Assembly: GCA_009760855.2 (NCBI GenBank) | Contig: WPIO01000001.1 | Coordinates: forward strand, 21,542,501 to 21,606,500 | Direction: 5' to 3' | Length of the DNA stretch: 64,000 bases | DNA from: Cristatella mucedo | Taxonomy: Eukaryota; Bryozoa; Phylactolaemata; Cristatellidae | Part shown: positions 50,391 to 60,294 of the stretch, piece after piece | Layout: every line of letters starts with the position of its first letter | Numbering within the stretch: position 1 is the stretch's first letter | Notes under the pieces: model-generated | The model's input: only the letters and a program-made list of their open reading frames with translations | What the model was told of the DNA's origin: nothing | The model's database searches: none | Program-made: the position numbers and the translations under genes

Positions 50391-50879
50391 TAAATTTTGC
50401 TTCAGATAACGTAATACATCTGCCTCCAGAATAAACAAACTCTGACCATAAATATTTCTAAATGCTGCTAGATGCTGCTTGGCTTCGAGTAGGTTTATTT
50501 GGAATGGGCGTTCCCTTCAAGACGCTGAATTTTGGTACAAAAACTGCTCCGCAATTTGCTTAGTTTCTGTTAAGCATTGCTCGACAATCCGTCAGCGATT
50601 CCTCATTCAATACCAAATTGTGGCCAAAGCAAGTATCTTCTTCAGTTTTCAGGCACTCAACTCGGAGATCGGAAATGCTTTAATCCAGCCAACGAAAGCC
50701 GTGTTACAGTTACACTGCTTACCAATATAGTCTCAAGGAACGGGCCTAGTACAAGAATACTGCTAATTATTCTTAACAGTTATCCAGTGCTCTTGACAGC
50801 AAATGTTGCATACTAGCGGCCCTTGAGCTGAAGTCCTTCGCCACATACATATCTGGCGTAACTGGTGCTAATCCTTGCA

Positions 50880-51270
50880 ACCGCGCGACGAATACCAGCA
50901 AAATTAGTTGTTCCAGCGCTCCGCTTAAAGACCGTTGGCGACAGAAGCTTTAGCTCTGCAGGTCCTAGACTGTATAACTCGCTTCCACAATTTTTACGCA
51001 ACGGCAACTACTCTCCTGCTGCCGACTATGGCTCATTCTTTTCAGCGGTCCTGAGCTGCTACTTCCATGCTACTCACTACCTCGACTGCTCTCCTGTCTC
51101 TGCTATGCTTCCCACTTTCTCTCTGTTGCGTGAGACGAAGTCTGTTGGCTACCAAATGCGTGCCGAAAGTCGCTTAGGCTGTGAGTGCGCTATGCAAAAC
51201 TCTCCTGCGTAACACCCACATAGTCTGTATGACCTTGTGGAGTTACAGATGGCGATACATTAAAGGTGGC
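50880..51270 (+). mobile_element. LINE-B 3' fragment
   Basis: It encodes VPALRLKTVGDRSFSSAGP, LYNSLPQFLRNGNYSPAAD, SAVLSCYFHATHYLDC and LLRETKSVGYQMRAESRLGC, ending CAMQNSPA with the family's short 3' UTR. It is open for about 115 codons. Confidence 0.87.
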
Positions 51271-51392
51271 GCCTCGGAGCATTGCTACAGCGAGTCATAG
51301 ATGCTGCTCCGACACGCGCAGCTGTGCCGCCGAGGGTTGCGGAACGCGGAAGCAATCGAGAACGCTCACAACTAACTAAAAACTCCATGCGC

Positions 51393-51535
51393 CGCGCTGG
51401 TTTGGCCCAGTGGTCTATGTGCTCACCCCGACCAAGGTCTGACCGAGGTTGTAGGCTCGAGCCCCGTGGCATATGTGAAGTGCCTGAATATATATTAAGT
51501 TGTCTTGGGACGCTATACAAATGATATATGTTTGT
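51393..51535 (+). repeat. SINE-A
   Basis: gctggtttggcccagtgg, gtaggctcgagccccg (B box) and gtcttgggacgctatacaa. Confidence 0.85.
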
Positions 51536-51884
51536 ATTTATTTATAACATGTGTGACTGAAGTGAGTGCAAACTAAAATGGCCTTAAGCCAGAAATAATG
51601 CCTCTAACGAATCTCAAATCTTTTCGGGAAGGTTCCTATTCACCCGAGGCCTATAACTCACTGCAAAATGGCATCACGTCATCTTTAAGCTCAACTAATT
51701 TTAAAAAAGAAGATGATAAGCAACTTTTCCCTCACAGCCATTGGTGTGAATTGTCCTCTGGGTGCTGAAATTGAGCAACTAGTGCTAGTACATTGACAAG
51801 CTTTCTTTGCAGAATATTTAAAGTGCCTAGAAAGATATTTAGTTCTCTTGTCGTAGTCTTTTATTGTGATTCTTTATTTTGCTC

Positions 51885-52100
51885 ATAGTAGTAATAATAA
51901 TAAGAATAATAATACACTTGAGAAAGCGCCCTCAGAGAATCTCTCTTCCTAGGCGCTTTACATTTTGCTGTAAAGGGAAATGCGATTGAATGGTGAGTGG
52001 TACCATGCTTAATAAACGACGTGAATAACATGGTTAGGGGTGACATGCACAGAGTCAGCATGCAAGTGTGGTTAGTGGCAGCATACACAGTGTCAGCACG
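51885..52100 (-). mobile_element. LINE-A 3' end abutting a LINE-B tail
   Basis: An AAT-rich tail and LINE-A 3' UTR run to cagtgtcagcacgcc. A LINE-B end (agtctttatggctttgagg...gagatac) on the + strand follows at about 52108-52152. Confidence 0.8.
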
Positions 52101-52379
52101 CCCACTTAGACTTAGTCTTTATGGCTTTGAGGAGTTACAGAGGGAGATACACACACGCACACACGCATAAGTTCAGAGCAAGAAACATCTGCATTATGGT
52201 ACACACGTGGCGGGAATTTTTTTTAGCCTAGCTTCAACCAACTCTTCATCGCCAATGCGGCGGCCGCCGACAGCGGAAGCCAGCGCCACGCAGGCTAAAT
52301 GCTAGCCGCCCGACATGGCCCACCCCACCAACAGCGGCGGAGATTGGGGGCGTGTGCATAGATACATGCAGTGTGAGTA

Positions 52380-52551
52380 CAGTCGACTCTGCGTGTAAGA
52401 ATATTGGTTATAGGAATACCCGCTTATAAAAATAGCATTTTTTTGATCGTAGATTATATAAATATTAGTTTCACCACACATATGGGAATAATCCTCATAT
52501 ATGAATGGCAATTTGCTGGCCATAGCTTATTCTTACGAGCGGAGTCGACTG
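52380..52551. mobile_element. pogo/Tigger-like MITE, copy 2
   Basis: A 172-bp element with ends CAGTCGACTCTGCG... and ...GGAGTCGACTG, flanked by TA (52378-79 and 52552-53). It is the same family as 24659-24832, with shared internal blocks such as tataggaatac and atatgaatggc-like. Confidence 0.82.
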
Positions 52552-52927
52552 TACATATCTATGGGCGACTCTGAGCTACTTGCTCAAGTTTTCATATACA
52601 ACTTCAGAAATAATTAACATAAATATAAATAAAATAAATAATTATTTATACACATATTTAGTTTAAAGCCCCTGGGACGGCGTAGCGTTTACACATTTAG
52701 TTTAAGGCAAGCCCTCCGGACGGCGTAGCGATTAACTGCGGCCACGTTACAGGCTGCCATTTTCTGCTTACTCGTGGTGAGGTGTTGGTGGTGCGGAGGT
52801 AGTGGCTCCGCATGTATCGTGCGCATGTGGCCGTTTAACCGGTTTTGGTGATTTCCGTGTCAGCTGGAGTCCTCCCGAATGCTGCAGATGTGCTTGTATT
52901 CTTTTACTGTGCCCTGATTAGCAGTCG

Positions 52928-53095
52928 ATGGCGTTCTTTATGAATGCGCTAGCCAGCGATGGAGCTGTGGTATCGCCCCACTTCAGAATGGACGCCAAGA
53001 TCTTTGACCACATCTTTGACTATAGCGAGCAGCTGTCGGAGTGTCCAATACGTGAGGGTATATTGTCGTATAAAGGCCCTGATGTTAAAGTCTAG
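52928..53095 (+). CDS. 55-codon ORF in first recognised exon of the snoRNA host gene
   Basis: ATG at 52928 opens a frame reading MAFFMNALASDGAVVSPH, then RMDAKIFDHIFDYSEQL and KGPDVKV, with TAG at 53093-53095, three bases before the donor. It fills the exon. I recognise no family. It may be a small protein, a translated leader that exposes the transcript to decay, or chance. Confidence 0.3.
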   Translation: MAFFMNALASDGAVVSPHFRMDAKIFDHIFDYSEQLSECPIREGILSYKGPDVKV

Positions 53096-53129
53096 CACGT
53101 AAGTTTATACTACATACTTTTAAGTCGCT

Positions 53130-53195
53130 GATTTAGTGTGATGATTACCACCGCCCCAGGCTGATGTTTGTGACGATTGGCGTTCTGACTTGCTA
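53130..53195 (+). ncRNA. SNORD31-like: SNORD31-like box C/D snoRNA, copy 1
   Basis: C box GTGATGA (53138-53144), guide ...CACCGCCCCAGG, D' box CTGA (53161-53164), C'-like TGACGAT (about 53171), D box CTGA (53185-53188). The CCGCCCCAG guide next to D' is that of vertebrate SNORD31, which directs 2'-O-methylation in the 28S rRNA segment CUGGGGCGGU. The fifth base from D' faces a G in that target. Confidence 0.85.
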
Positions 53196-53324
53196 GCTTG
53201 CTGTTTTGAGTTCAACTTGGTGATATTCAGGCAATTCAATAAGGTAATATATATTTCAGATGGTGAAAAAAACACCCGAGCATACTTAGTAAGTAAACTG
53301 ATTTTTTGTTTGTGTACTATTTGC

Positions 53325-53391
53325 CTTCATAATGATGAATAATCACCGCCCCAGTCTGAACATGCTGACTGACTGGTAGTTCTGATACGCT
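53325..53391 (+). ncRNA. SNORD31-like: SNORD31-like box C/D snoRNA, copy 2
   Basis: C box AATGATGA (53331-53338), guide TCACCGCCCCAGT, D' CTGA (53356-53359), C'-like TGCTGAC, GGTAGTT before D box CTGA (53382-53385). The guide, with T before D', is closest to the vertebrate form I recall. Confidence 0.87.
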
Positions 53392-53539
53392 TATTAATCG
53401 CCATGAAGTTAAAAATTAATTTTTCGATTATTAATGAAAATATGTTCTTGCAGGTGGTCGGTTCCAAGGCATGCAAATAATTCAGCATCGTTAATGGATT
53501 AAAAGGTATTATTGCATGCGTCTACTGCTGCATTAATCA

Positions 53540-53622
53540 GTTTGACCGAATATGATGACTACTATTTTGCACAATTCTCAGAACAACACATGTTGTCGGT
53601 TTGACGATGCTGACCGCTGCGG
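53540..53622 (+). ncRNA. box C/D snoRNA of unidentified type (type B), copy 1
   Basis: C box ATGATGA (53552-53558), conserved core GACTACTATTTTGCACAA, degenerate D' (CAGA in place of CTGA), TTTGACGATG, D box CTGA (53610-53613). Terminal stem CAGT/GCTG is weak. Target not identified. Confidence 0.72.
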
Positions 53623-53799
53623 TGTAGCTGCCGTTAATAGCTGTTTTGTTTTGTTTAAGTCGTGCTTATAAGCTGCGCTTGTTTTTTGTAGATGTTCTTA
53701 ATAGGAGCCCCTCGTCAGAATCAACTTATTGCATGTTTTGTGATGTTGTAAAAGCGATACTAACATGTAAGTAAACTGTTTTCTTACATTTCTATGTGT

Positions 53800-53868
53800 T
53801 TGTAAAATGATGAGTAATCGCCGCCCCAGTCTGAATTTTCTGACTGATTGGTAGTTCTGACCCAAAAA
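53800..53868 (+). ncRNA. SNORD31-like: SNORD31-like box C/D snoRNA, copy 3
   Basis: C box AATGATGA (53806-53813), guide TCGCCGCCCCAGT, D' CTGA (53831-53834), C'-like TGACTGAT, GGTAGTT before D box CTGA (53857-53860). Very close to copy 2. Confidence 0.87.
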
Positions 53869-54023
53869 AATACCTGTTCGATATCGGTGTTTTCTTCTTT
53901 TTATTGTTAATGAATGTGGCGTTTTGTAGTCTGGCTGGTGCAGAAGACATGATAGTTCATCAAGGGCCGCCGAGTTGAGGATTATCATGGTAATTTTGCT
54001 TACACAACGTCGATTACTTAATC

Positions 54024-54102
54024 TGGCAGTATGTGATGACTACTACTTTGCACAATTCTCTGAACAAATATGTTGTTGGTTTGACGATGCTGACCACTGC
54101 AA
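54024..54102 (+). ncRNA. box C/D snoRNA of unidentified type (type B), copy 2
   Basis: C box GTGATGA (54033-54039), core GACTACTACTTTGCACAA, D' CTGA (54060-54063), TTTGACGATG, D box CTGA (54090-54093). Flanks GCAGT and ACTGC can pair as a terminal stem. The sequence is nearly the same as type B copy 1. Confidence 0.78.
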
Positions 54103-54236
54103 TACTGCTGCTAGTTGTATTGCAGTAAAGTAAATGTATCTAAAGCTGAGAATTAATTTTTTCAGGTAGGCATTTATCAACAACCAAGCCAGCTACCGAT
54201 TAGCATTCGTGACAATTCTTATTGGTTTCATTTGCT

Positions 54237-54242
54237 AATAAA
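54237..54242 (+). terminator. polyadenylation signal of the snoRNA host gene
   Basis: AATAAA 72 nt into the last inferred exon, before a T-rich stretch. Confidence 0.55.
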
Positions 54243-54262
54243 TTTGTCTTACACTTATTTCT

Positions 54263-55015
54263 TAGCGATCGTGTGGCCCTGAAAGCATGCTTTGCTGTAG
54301 CACACTTAATGTGCTTGTACTCATGAGTCTAGCTGCTCGATCTCTGCATGTTGCCATTTATGACAAATGACCATCTTGATAGCCTGGCCTATTCATCTCT
54401 GGAAATTACCCTTACCTCTAAGCGATTGCTAATAACTACATTTAATTGCACTAAACCACAGCAAAGAAAATGCATTTTGCTGTGCATTGAGCAAAGGAAG
54501 TCATGCGCAATTGTAGTTTTCAGCGTGTTTTGAGAGGCAGTGGATTTGTCGGCAGACTGCCTAGTCGGCTAAAGTCATATTGTGAAACCCAAATTTCACA
54601 GTACAGGAATTTGTTTGTCAAACATAGTGCCGTTTGAATGGATAAGCTATCTACATCGGAGCTCAGATTTGGATTTACACTGCCTGGCGTTTACTAAACG
54701 GAATCCTGTGCAGCCTTCGAGGTGATATCGGCTAGGTCCCAATGAAAAAAGCTCTGCTAGGGGTACTCGGCTGTTCTGGTACACAACTAACCAGTTGGGA
54801 AATACTGATTCAAAGTGCTGCTCGGCTCGTCAGCAAGCTAGAATTGATAAATGTACGTCATTAACTACCAATTTGCACGGATCTTGTAGTTCCGGTCTTA
54901 GTCTCACCGATTGAGCAAAAGCAGCGTTTGCGGCCAAGATCATACACGATCATGATCGGTAAAGTGCTTGCAAGCAATCAGCTAGGGGTCACTAGGTAAG
55001 GCGGTAATTTTTTGC
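54263..55015. other. intergenic: nothing recognised
   Basis: No gene, snoRNA box pair or repeat family recognised. Confidence 0.4.
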
Positions 55016-55019
55016 AACT

Positions 55020-55505
55020 GAGGCCGTGGGTGTAATGTAACGGAAATTCTCCGTTTGTGACTTAAAACCTACTAAAACTATTGGGTGCGGGAGTTTTTTT
55101 GTACAGCTTAAGAGGCTTTTGGTAAGCGTACGGTTTGACTTCACCTTGTACACAACAAAGAAAGTGGAAAGCATAGAGTCAGAAGAGCTGTTGAGGTAGT
55201 GAGTACCAGGGAAGTAGTTGCTCACGACGGCTGGTAAGGATGTGCCATAGTCGGCAGCAGGAGAGTAGTTGTCGTTGTAGTCTAGGACATGTGAGCAAAA
55301 AGCTGAGGAATGGAGCTGCTAATTTATTGTCCACAGGCCTGAGGGCAGGAGGAGGCTGAAACTGGTGCAGCAATTCAGCTATGTATGGAGGAGCCAAGCC
55401 CTGGTGGGTATGGGTCAGAACTAGGCTGTGTATCCATTGACCAACCAGAAGCCATCCTAGCTCTTCTAGCAAAGGAAATACATGGTCAACCCTCAGGGAT
55501 TTGCA
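55020..55505 (-). mobile_element. decayed LINE-B copy
   Basis: The - strand gives LEELGWLLVGQWIHSLVL, APPYIAELLHQFQP and VDNKLAAPF-like pieces, interrupted by frameshifts. The + strand shows caacaaagaaagtggaaagc and atgtgccatagtcggcagc. Confidence 0.82.
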
Positions 55506-55523
55506 AGCTGATGACGCATTTGT

Positions 55524-55590
55524 GATACAGTTATGGCTCTTCTGCCGCTACACAAATGAGGCTGTTAAATCAGCTAACATCATTGAGGTG
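55524..55590 (+). repeat. SINE-B 3' part
   Basis: atacagttatggctcttctgc and aggctgttaaatcagctaac match the SINE-B tail. The head is missing. Confidence 0.7.
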
Positions 55591-56395
55591 AAAACTCGCC
55601 TGTCCACAGCGGCTGGTGGAAACTGCAGGATTTATAAGGAACCGTGAGAAATTTGCTTCGGAAGGTGGGCCTGAGTCTTCTCAACCTAGCTGGTGAGCCC
55701 GCCCCACTGCCGAACTTCTTAGTTAACGGAGGAAAATCTGTAAAGGAGGAAAATATATTAAATAATTCTTATGACGAACATAAACTTTAACCTCAGGCAC
55801 AGTAGTGCCACAAACTTTCTTTAACTACTTGGACGCAGATCACACCACGAGATAGCAACGATTGAGATTAGCTTAACTGTAAGCTTAGCCCGATTCTTCG
55901 ATTCAAAAGCTCTATATCGTAGCAAACTAAGTGGTCAGTTGTTAAAAGGAGCTCTGTGCTCCTTTCGTCAAAAATGAAGGGTATCGATTGGATGTCTGTT
56001 TACAGTGTGTTGTCATTGCCACATGGAAATAATCTTGCTGGATACCTGGAAACAAAAAATGTGCCGCAAAAAATTAATACGTTTTTCCTAAACGTCCTTG
56101 ATTATTCAGCAGCATCCGTTCTTCGTTCAGAAAGACAGATAGTTCCTTGAGCTAATACCACCTGCGATCGACAGTCGACAGCGTCTAAAGACACTCCTAC
56201 TCAGGCGACGTGAGCAGCTTGCACTGTCATGTCGTTTATGTAGTTGGACAAAAACAGTACACAACGGTCAGTCTATATAGGTATTCCGGGATATACCGTC
56301 AATCTAGGATCGATGCAATGATGCCAGCGGACCGCAATCATCATAGGAGCCTGTAATGTACGAGGTACGATGGGCTCTTTGCACGGTCCACTTAT
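55591..56395. other. intergenic: nothing recognised
   Basis: No gene or repeat family recognised. A 64-codon frame at 55956-56150 has no known motif. Confidence 0.4.
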
Positions 56396-56974
56396 TTGGC
56401 GATCCTTACTCTCGCCGATGTTGACGCCAGGTACAACCTAGGCTTTCACTTTTATTCGGATGACAGGCAGCTGTACTTATGCTTTGATTCTTGCCGGCCT
56501 TCCAGCAAGTCAATTCTCTCCGCTCTCTTGCTGCTTGCATTGCTGACATTCACACTTGGATAGCAGCAATCTTTCTCAAATTGAATAAATGCCAATAAAG
56601 CGAAGTTACTAGTTAAGTGCAAACATAGTAGGACTCGGAAATTGGTAAACCTGTCCCTTTAATTGGTTTCTGCACTATATCTCACGTGGAGTCCGAACAA
56701 AATCTAGGTGTCCTGGTTCCTGAGTTACCTTTCACTAGATGACTACAACAGCTACACAGTCAAGTCTATGACTACTTGCAGCTACAAAGATATCACATCC
56801 AAGTTGGTCAATGCATTTGTGACATCCTCTCTCGATTTCTGTAGCTTGCTACACTTGGTCTACCGGCCTGTACAGTCAGCTGCTTATACTTGGTGCAAAA
56901 CTCTGCAGCTATGCTTGTTTGTCGTGAACGTTGGAGTTGTCACATTAAAGTTATTAAGTTAAGCTGATTCAATA

Positions 56975-57120
56975 GCCTCATTTCTACTGCGGTAAAAGAG
57001 CCTTCACGGCAATCACGAACGCTTGCAGGCGGCAATAAAGGATTGACCACTGCAGGACTCAAACCCACGACCCGCGTCGTTAAGAACGAGCACCTTACCC
57101 CTGGACTAAGACCGGGGCAA
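56975..57120 (-). repeat. SINE-B (reverse) in LINE-A
   Basis: ggcaataaaggattgaccactgcaggactcaaacccacgacc and ggactaagaccggg match SINE-B reversed. Confidence 0.75.
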
Positions 57121-57242
57121 TTACGCCAGTTCTCTTCGACCTTCTCCAGCTCCCCATTAAGCAAGTGTCGACTCCAAGGTTTTGAAACTTGATTTTAGGT
57201 CTTCATTCTCTTGCTCCTTCTCTTACTTACCGAACTAGTGCC

Positions 57243-57390
57243 TAAGCTGGTTTGATCCAGTGGCTAAGGTGCTCGCCCCGACCGAGCCTGGCTGGGGTCA
57301 TGGGCTCGAGCCCCTAGGTATATGTGAAGCGCCTGAATAGAGATTAAGTTCTCTTGGGGTGCTATGCAAATGAATTATATTTTAATTATA
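57243..57390 (+). repeat. SINE-A in LINE-A
   Basis: gctggtttgatccagtgg, atgggctcgagcccct and gttctcttggggtgctatgc, with LINE-A sequence on both sides. Confidence 0.85.
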
Positions 57391-57619
57391 TTTAATCAGG
57401 CTAGGCATCGTACTACTCGCTCTTCGTATTCGAGTCGTTTAGTTGTGACTCGATCCAGTCTGAAATCCTTTGGAGACCGCGTCTTTAGTTCGTAGGCTCC
57501 CAAAGCCAGGAACTCACTCCTTACTGACGTCACGACTTTCCTTACGTGGAATTTAAAAAGAAGCTAAAAACGCATCTGTTCCTCACAGCTTTGTCGGGTC
57601 TGTGTGAATTATACCCGCC

Positions 57620-57800
57620 AGCCGTGATGGCACACTAGGTAAGGTGGTTGCTTTTCAAGACCTCGGTTCCGTGGTCGTGGGTTCGAATCCTATGGTCGGT
57701 GATCCTTTATCACCGCCGAAAGCGCTGATAATAGCCATAAAGGCTCTTATGTCTTTATATAAAAGAGGCTAACAATCAGCTAGTATTTATTTATTTAGTG
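57620..57800 (+). repeat. SINE-B in LINE-A
   Basis: cagccgtgatggcacactagg, gtgggttcgaatcctatgg (good B box), ataaaggctcttatg and an ATTTATTTATTTA end. Confidence 0.85.
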
Positions 57801-57934
57801 TACTTATGCGTGCTGACGCTGTGCATGTAATCACAACCGCATCGACGTGCTTCCCTTACAACATCGATTAAGTGCCAAGACAGAGAGATTTAGTTCTTTG
57901 AGGGCGCCTTGCAGATAAAATTGCTATATTTTTA

Positions 57935-60130
57935 TTGTCATTAATTAAATAACGCTTTGATGACACGCCTGCTCATCACTTTTCACAATTCAATGCACAA
58001 TTCAATATTCAATTTTCTTGAAGTTGTAGCGGCATGGGCAGATTAGTAATTTATCTCCCTTGATATTCTTACATTATGCTGATCATAGTTGCCCCAGCGA
58101 AGTAGTGTTGTATTACAAAGAGCACAACGTAAGAGTATCCACAGCGACTTTTTAATGGGACTCGCTCATGGACTCACACACATTCAAAACTATATATGTT
58201 GATAACACAAAGAAAGTACGCGTAAACAATCCTCACTCATAAGCGGCCGTTAACTAGGACATTAAATAACTTTTAAAAATCCAAGTGTTAACAACCCTTA
58301 AAAATCCATTTCACGAAGAAGTGCCACATGTATGTAGTCAGGCAGCGAAAGGCAATGTGTACAGCTTGTACGTCAGCAGTTAAGTAGCGTCAGTAAGGAA
58401 GCATTAATACCTATAAACATGAACAACAGCAGCTAACGAGAAGCTTAACAAATACAAAAACTAGTCGCTTTCTTGCTCCAACATGCACAACTCATCGACC
58501 ACGAGCTAAGAAAGCATATCGAAAGCAATTAACAACTGAAAACATTAACAATCTATTTTGGAGAAGCTACGTGAATATTTCTATGGGTATATAGCGAGAA
58601 GACCAATAAAGTTACGTACCGGTGCCTTTTTATAAATGATAATTAATATTAAAGCTGGTAAGCAATCATTACTGTTACGGCAAATTAATATTAGTAAATT
58701 AACGGTAACAGCGAATGACTGCTTGCATGCCCAGACTTGCGACGTTGATTTTACGGTCAACAATTTGTTTCATCTTTGTACACTTGAAAACCTGACATAA
58801 CTGTTCCAGTCGTTCCTTTGCGTGCCCACCTGAAAGTTGAAGGCACTGAAGAGCATTGTCAGTCTTTCCCAATCGTAGTGTGAGATGACCGTTTGAAACT
58901 CCTTTCCACGTGTAATCGAATTATATAAGAATGACATTAGGAACTCTTTAGAGCGCTCAGACCCTGTGAAGTACTCACTTCCTTATACATCCTTACGGAC
59001 TGGCTTTTATATAAAAATAATACTATGATTTTAAAAATTACTAGGGAAGGACTTAATGACTTAAAGACCATCAGCCCCTTTAAGGCAAGTGTCCATCCGT
59101 CCATCCAGTAAATAATTTAAAGTGTTGGAAATCCTTCAAAGGAATGTAATTTCCGATTCGCGACGGAGCTTCCGTCAGACTATTAACTTTTATATTTAAG
59201 AACCATCATTACTTTTAATAATAGCCTGTGGTTTGTACTGCTCCCAGAGAGAACTTATTCTTTCTACATGCTTTGCTGCAAATCGCTACGACAGAATCGA
59301 TTCTTGTGGAATGGAGCATCAAAGGGTCATACTATGTCTACTGAAGTGTCATACTACGACAGCAGCCACAGTCACCAAGAAACGAGAACGCCCGACTAAT
59401 CCTCCTCCACCTGCAACCGTCCAGGTAGATCCCGGGGAAGACTAAAATGGCTTCAGTAACTTGGCGAACTTCCGAGTCAGACCTCACCAGTACGTCTTGG
59501 TAAGCCTCAGCTCACTTAAGACATCGTTTATTGTGGAAGCACGGGTAGAGGTGCTCTCCATTTATCTTTGCCTGCACCTCAAATTGTCGACGGCTGGAGG
59601 AAAGCTCAGCAGCTCGTCTTGTCTGTCAGGCTCAAAGGCAAAGGCTGCCACATCCCACCACTTCCACCTGAGCTTTATTGACTCCCTTCGGAGCATCGAG
59701 ACTGAAGCTTGAGGAGCCTCTCTCTGACCTCTGACCTACGGCGCGTGTCTCTTCACTTAGTTGCACCAGCCTACCTATTAAACTTCGTGGCTCCTTGCGT
59801 ATTTTCGCTTCGTACTTCGTCCTCGGCTTCCAGTCTTCTCAAAGTTCCTGGCATTTAATTGAAACGATTTGGTAATCGAGCCTGCAGCTTGTTATGCACC
59901 AACAAGTCGTCAGGTTAGTTTTCTCTTTATCCCAACGAACTTAATTTGTTTCCTGTGTGCTTTTCGTGCTTACCTGTGCACGATTCACTGCATGCTACGA
60001 TGCAGAGGTCAAACGGATCGGTTGCCATGCATCCATGTTTGCTTTAGGATGCCTGTCCTAAGCACAATACTTATTGATTTTTGCACGACTGTTGTTGTTC
60101 ACATCATTAACCCTTGGCTAATTATTCTGT
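57935..60130. other. intergenic: nothing recognised
   Basis: AT-rich with several short open frames (59233-59445, 59461-59712, 59869-60213 on +). None shows a recognisable domain or splice structure. Confidence 0.4.
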
Positions 60131-60134
60131 TGGA

Positions 60135-60215
60135 GCGAGTTTTAAAGCTCCTAGATAGAGACGTGGTTCTCTTAGTGTGCTATACAAAGGACCTATTAGT
60201 ATTGTTATCGTAAAG
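60135..60215 (+). repeat. SINE/LINE 3'-tail fragment
   Basis: aaagctcctagatagagacg and gtgtgctatacaaagg resemble the shared 3' sequence. Confidence 0.5.
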
Positions 60216-60294
60216 TGGGTTAGGTCTTACGTCAGTAGGAAATGTTACAGCTTAGTTGTAAATGGCTGTCAGTCATCGAGGGCCCTTAAACGTG

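Larger units (their letters stand above)
52922..54262 (+). ncRNA. snoRNA host gene with five intronic box C/D snoRNAs
   Basis: Inferred exons are about 52922-53098, 53260-53288, 53454-53505, 53692-53766, 53930-53989 and 54166 to about 54262. The introns have GT/AG borders (donors gtaagt, gtaagt, gtatta, gtaagt, gtaatt; acceptors atttcag, cttgcag, tttgtag, tttgtag, tttcag). Each of the five introns (161-186 nt) contains exactly one C/D snoRNA, and each D box ends 68-78 nt before its 3' splice site, the spacing known to favour splicing-coupled snoRNP assembly in vertebrates. An AATAAA signal lies at 54237-54242 in the last exon. Spliced exons after the first have no long frame, so the mature RNA is probably non-coding, like vertebrate SNHG genes. 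The 5' end is uncertain. Confidence 0.8.
56400..57930 (+). mobile_element. decayed LINE-A interrupted by three SINEs
   Basis: Sense-orientation LINE-A: gctttcacttttattcggatgac (degenerate YADD region), TSSLDFCSLL..., CKTLQLCLFVV in a shifted frame, then aatcctttggagaccgcgtc and ggaactcactcctta. The 3' end gagggcgccttgcag is at about 57900-57930. Three SINEs interrupt it, at about 56975-57120, 57243-57385 and 57620-57795. Confidence 0.8.

Noticed and set aside
53231..53243. A 13-nt microexon in the snoRNA host gene (tattcag|...aag|gtaata)
   Set aside because: Using the acceptor at 53259 instead gives a 29-nt exon and a snoRNA-to-splice-site distance that matches the other four introns.
57675..57705. 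tRNA gene suggested by a good B box
   Set aside because: No cloverleaf can be drawn. The segment is the head of SINE-B and is followed by the SINE body and tail.
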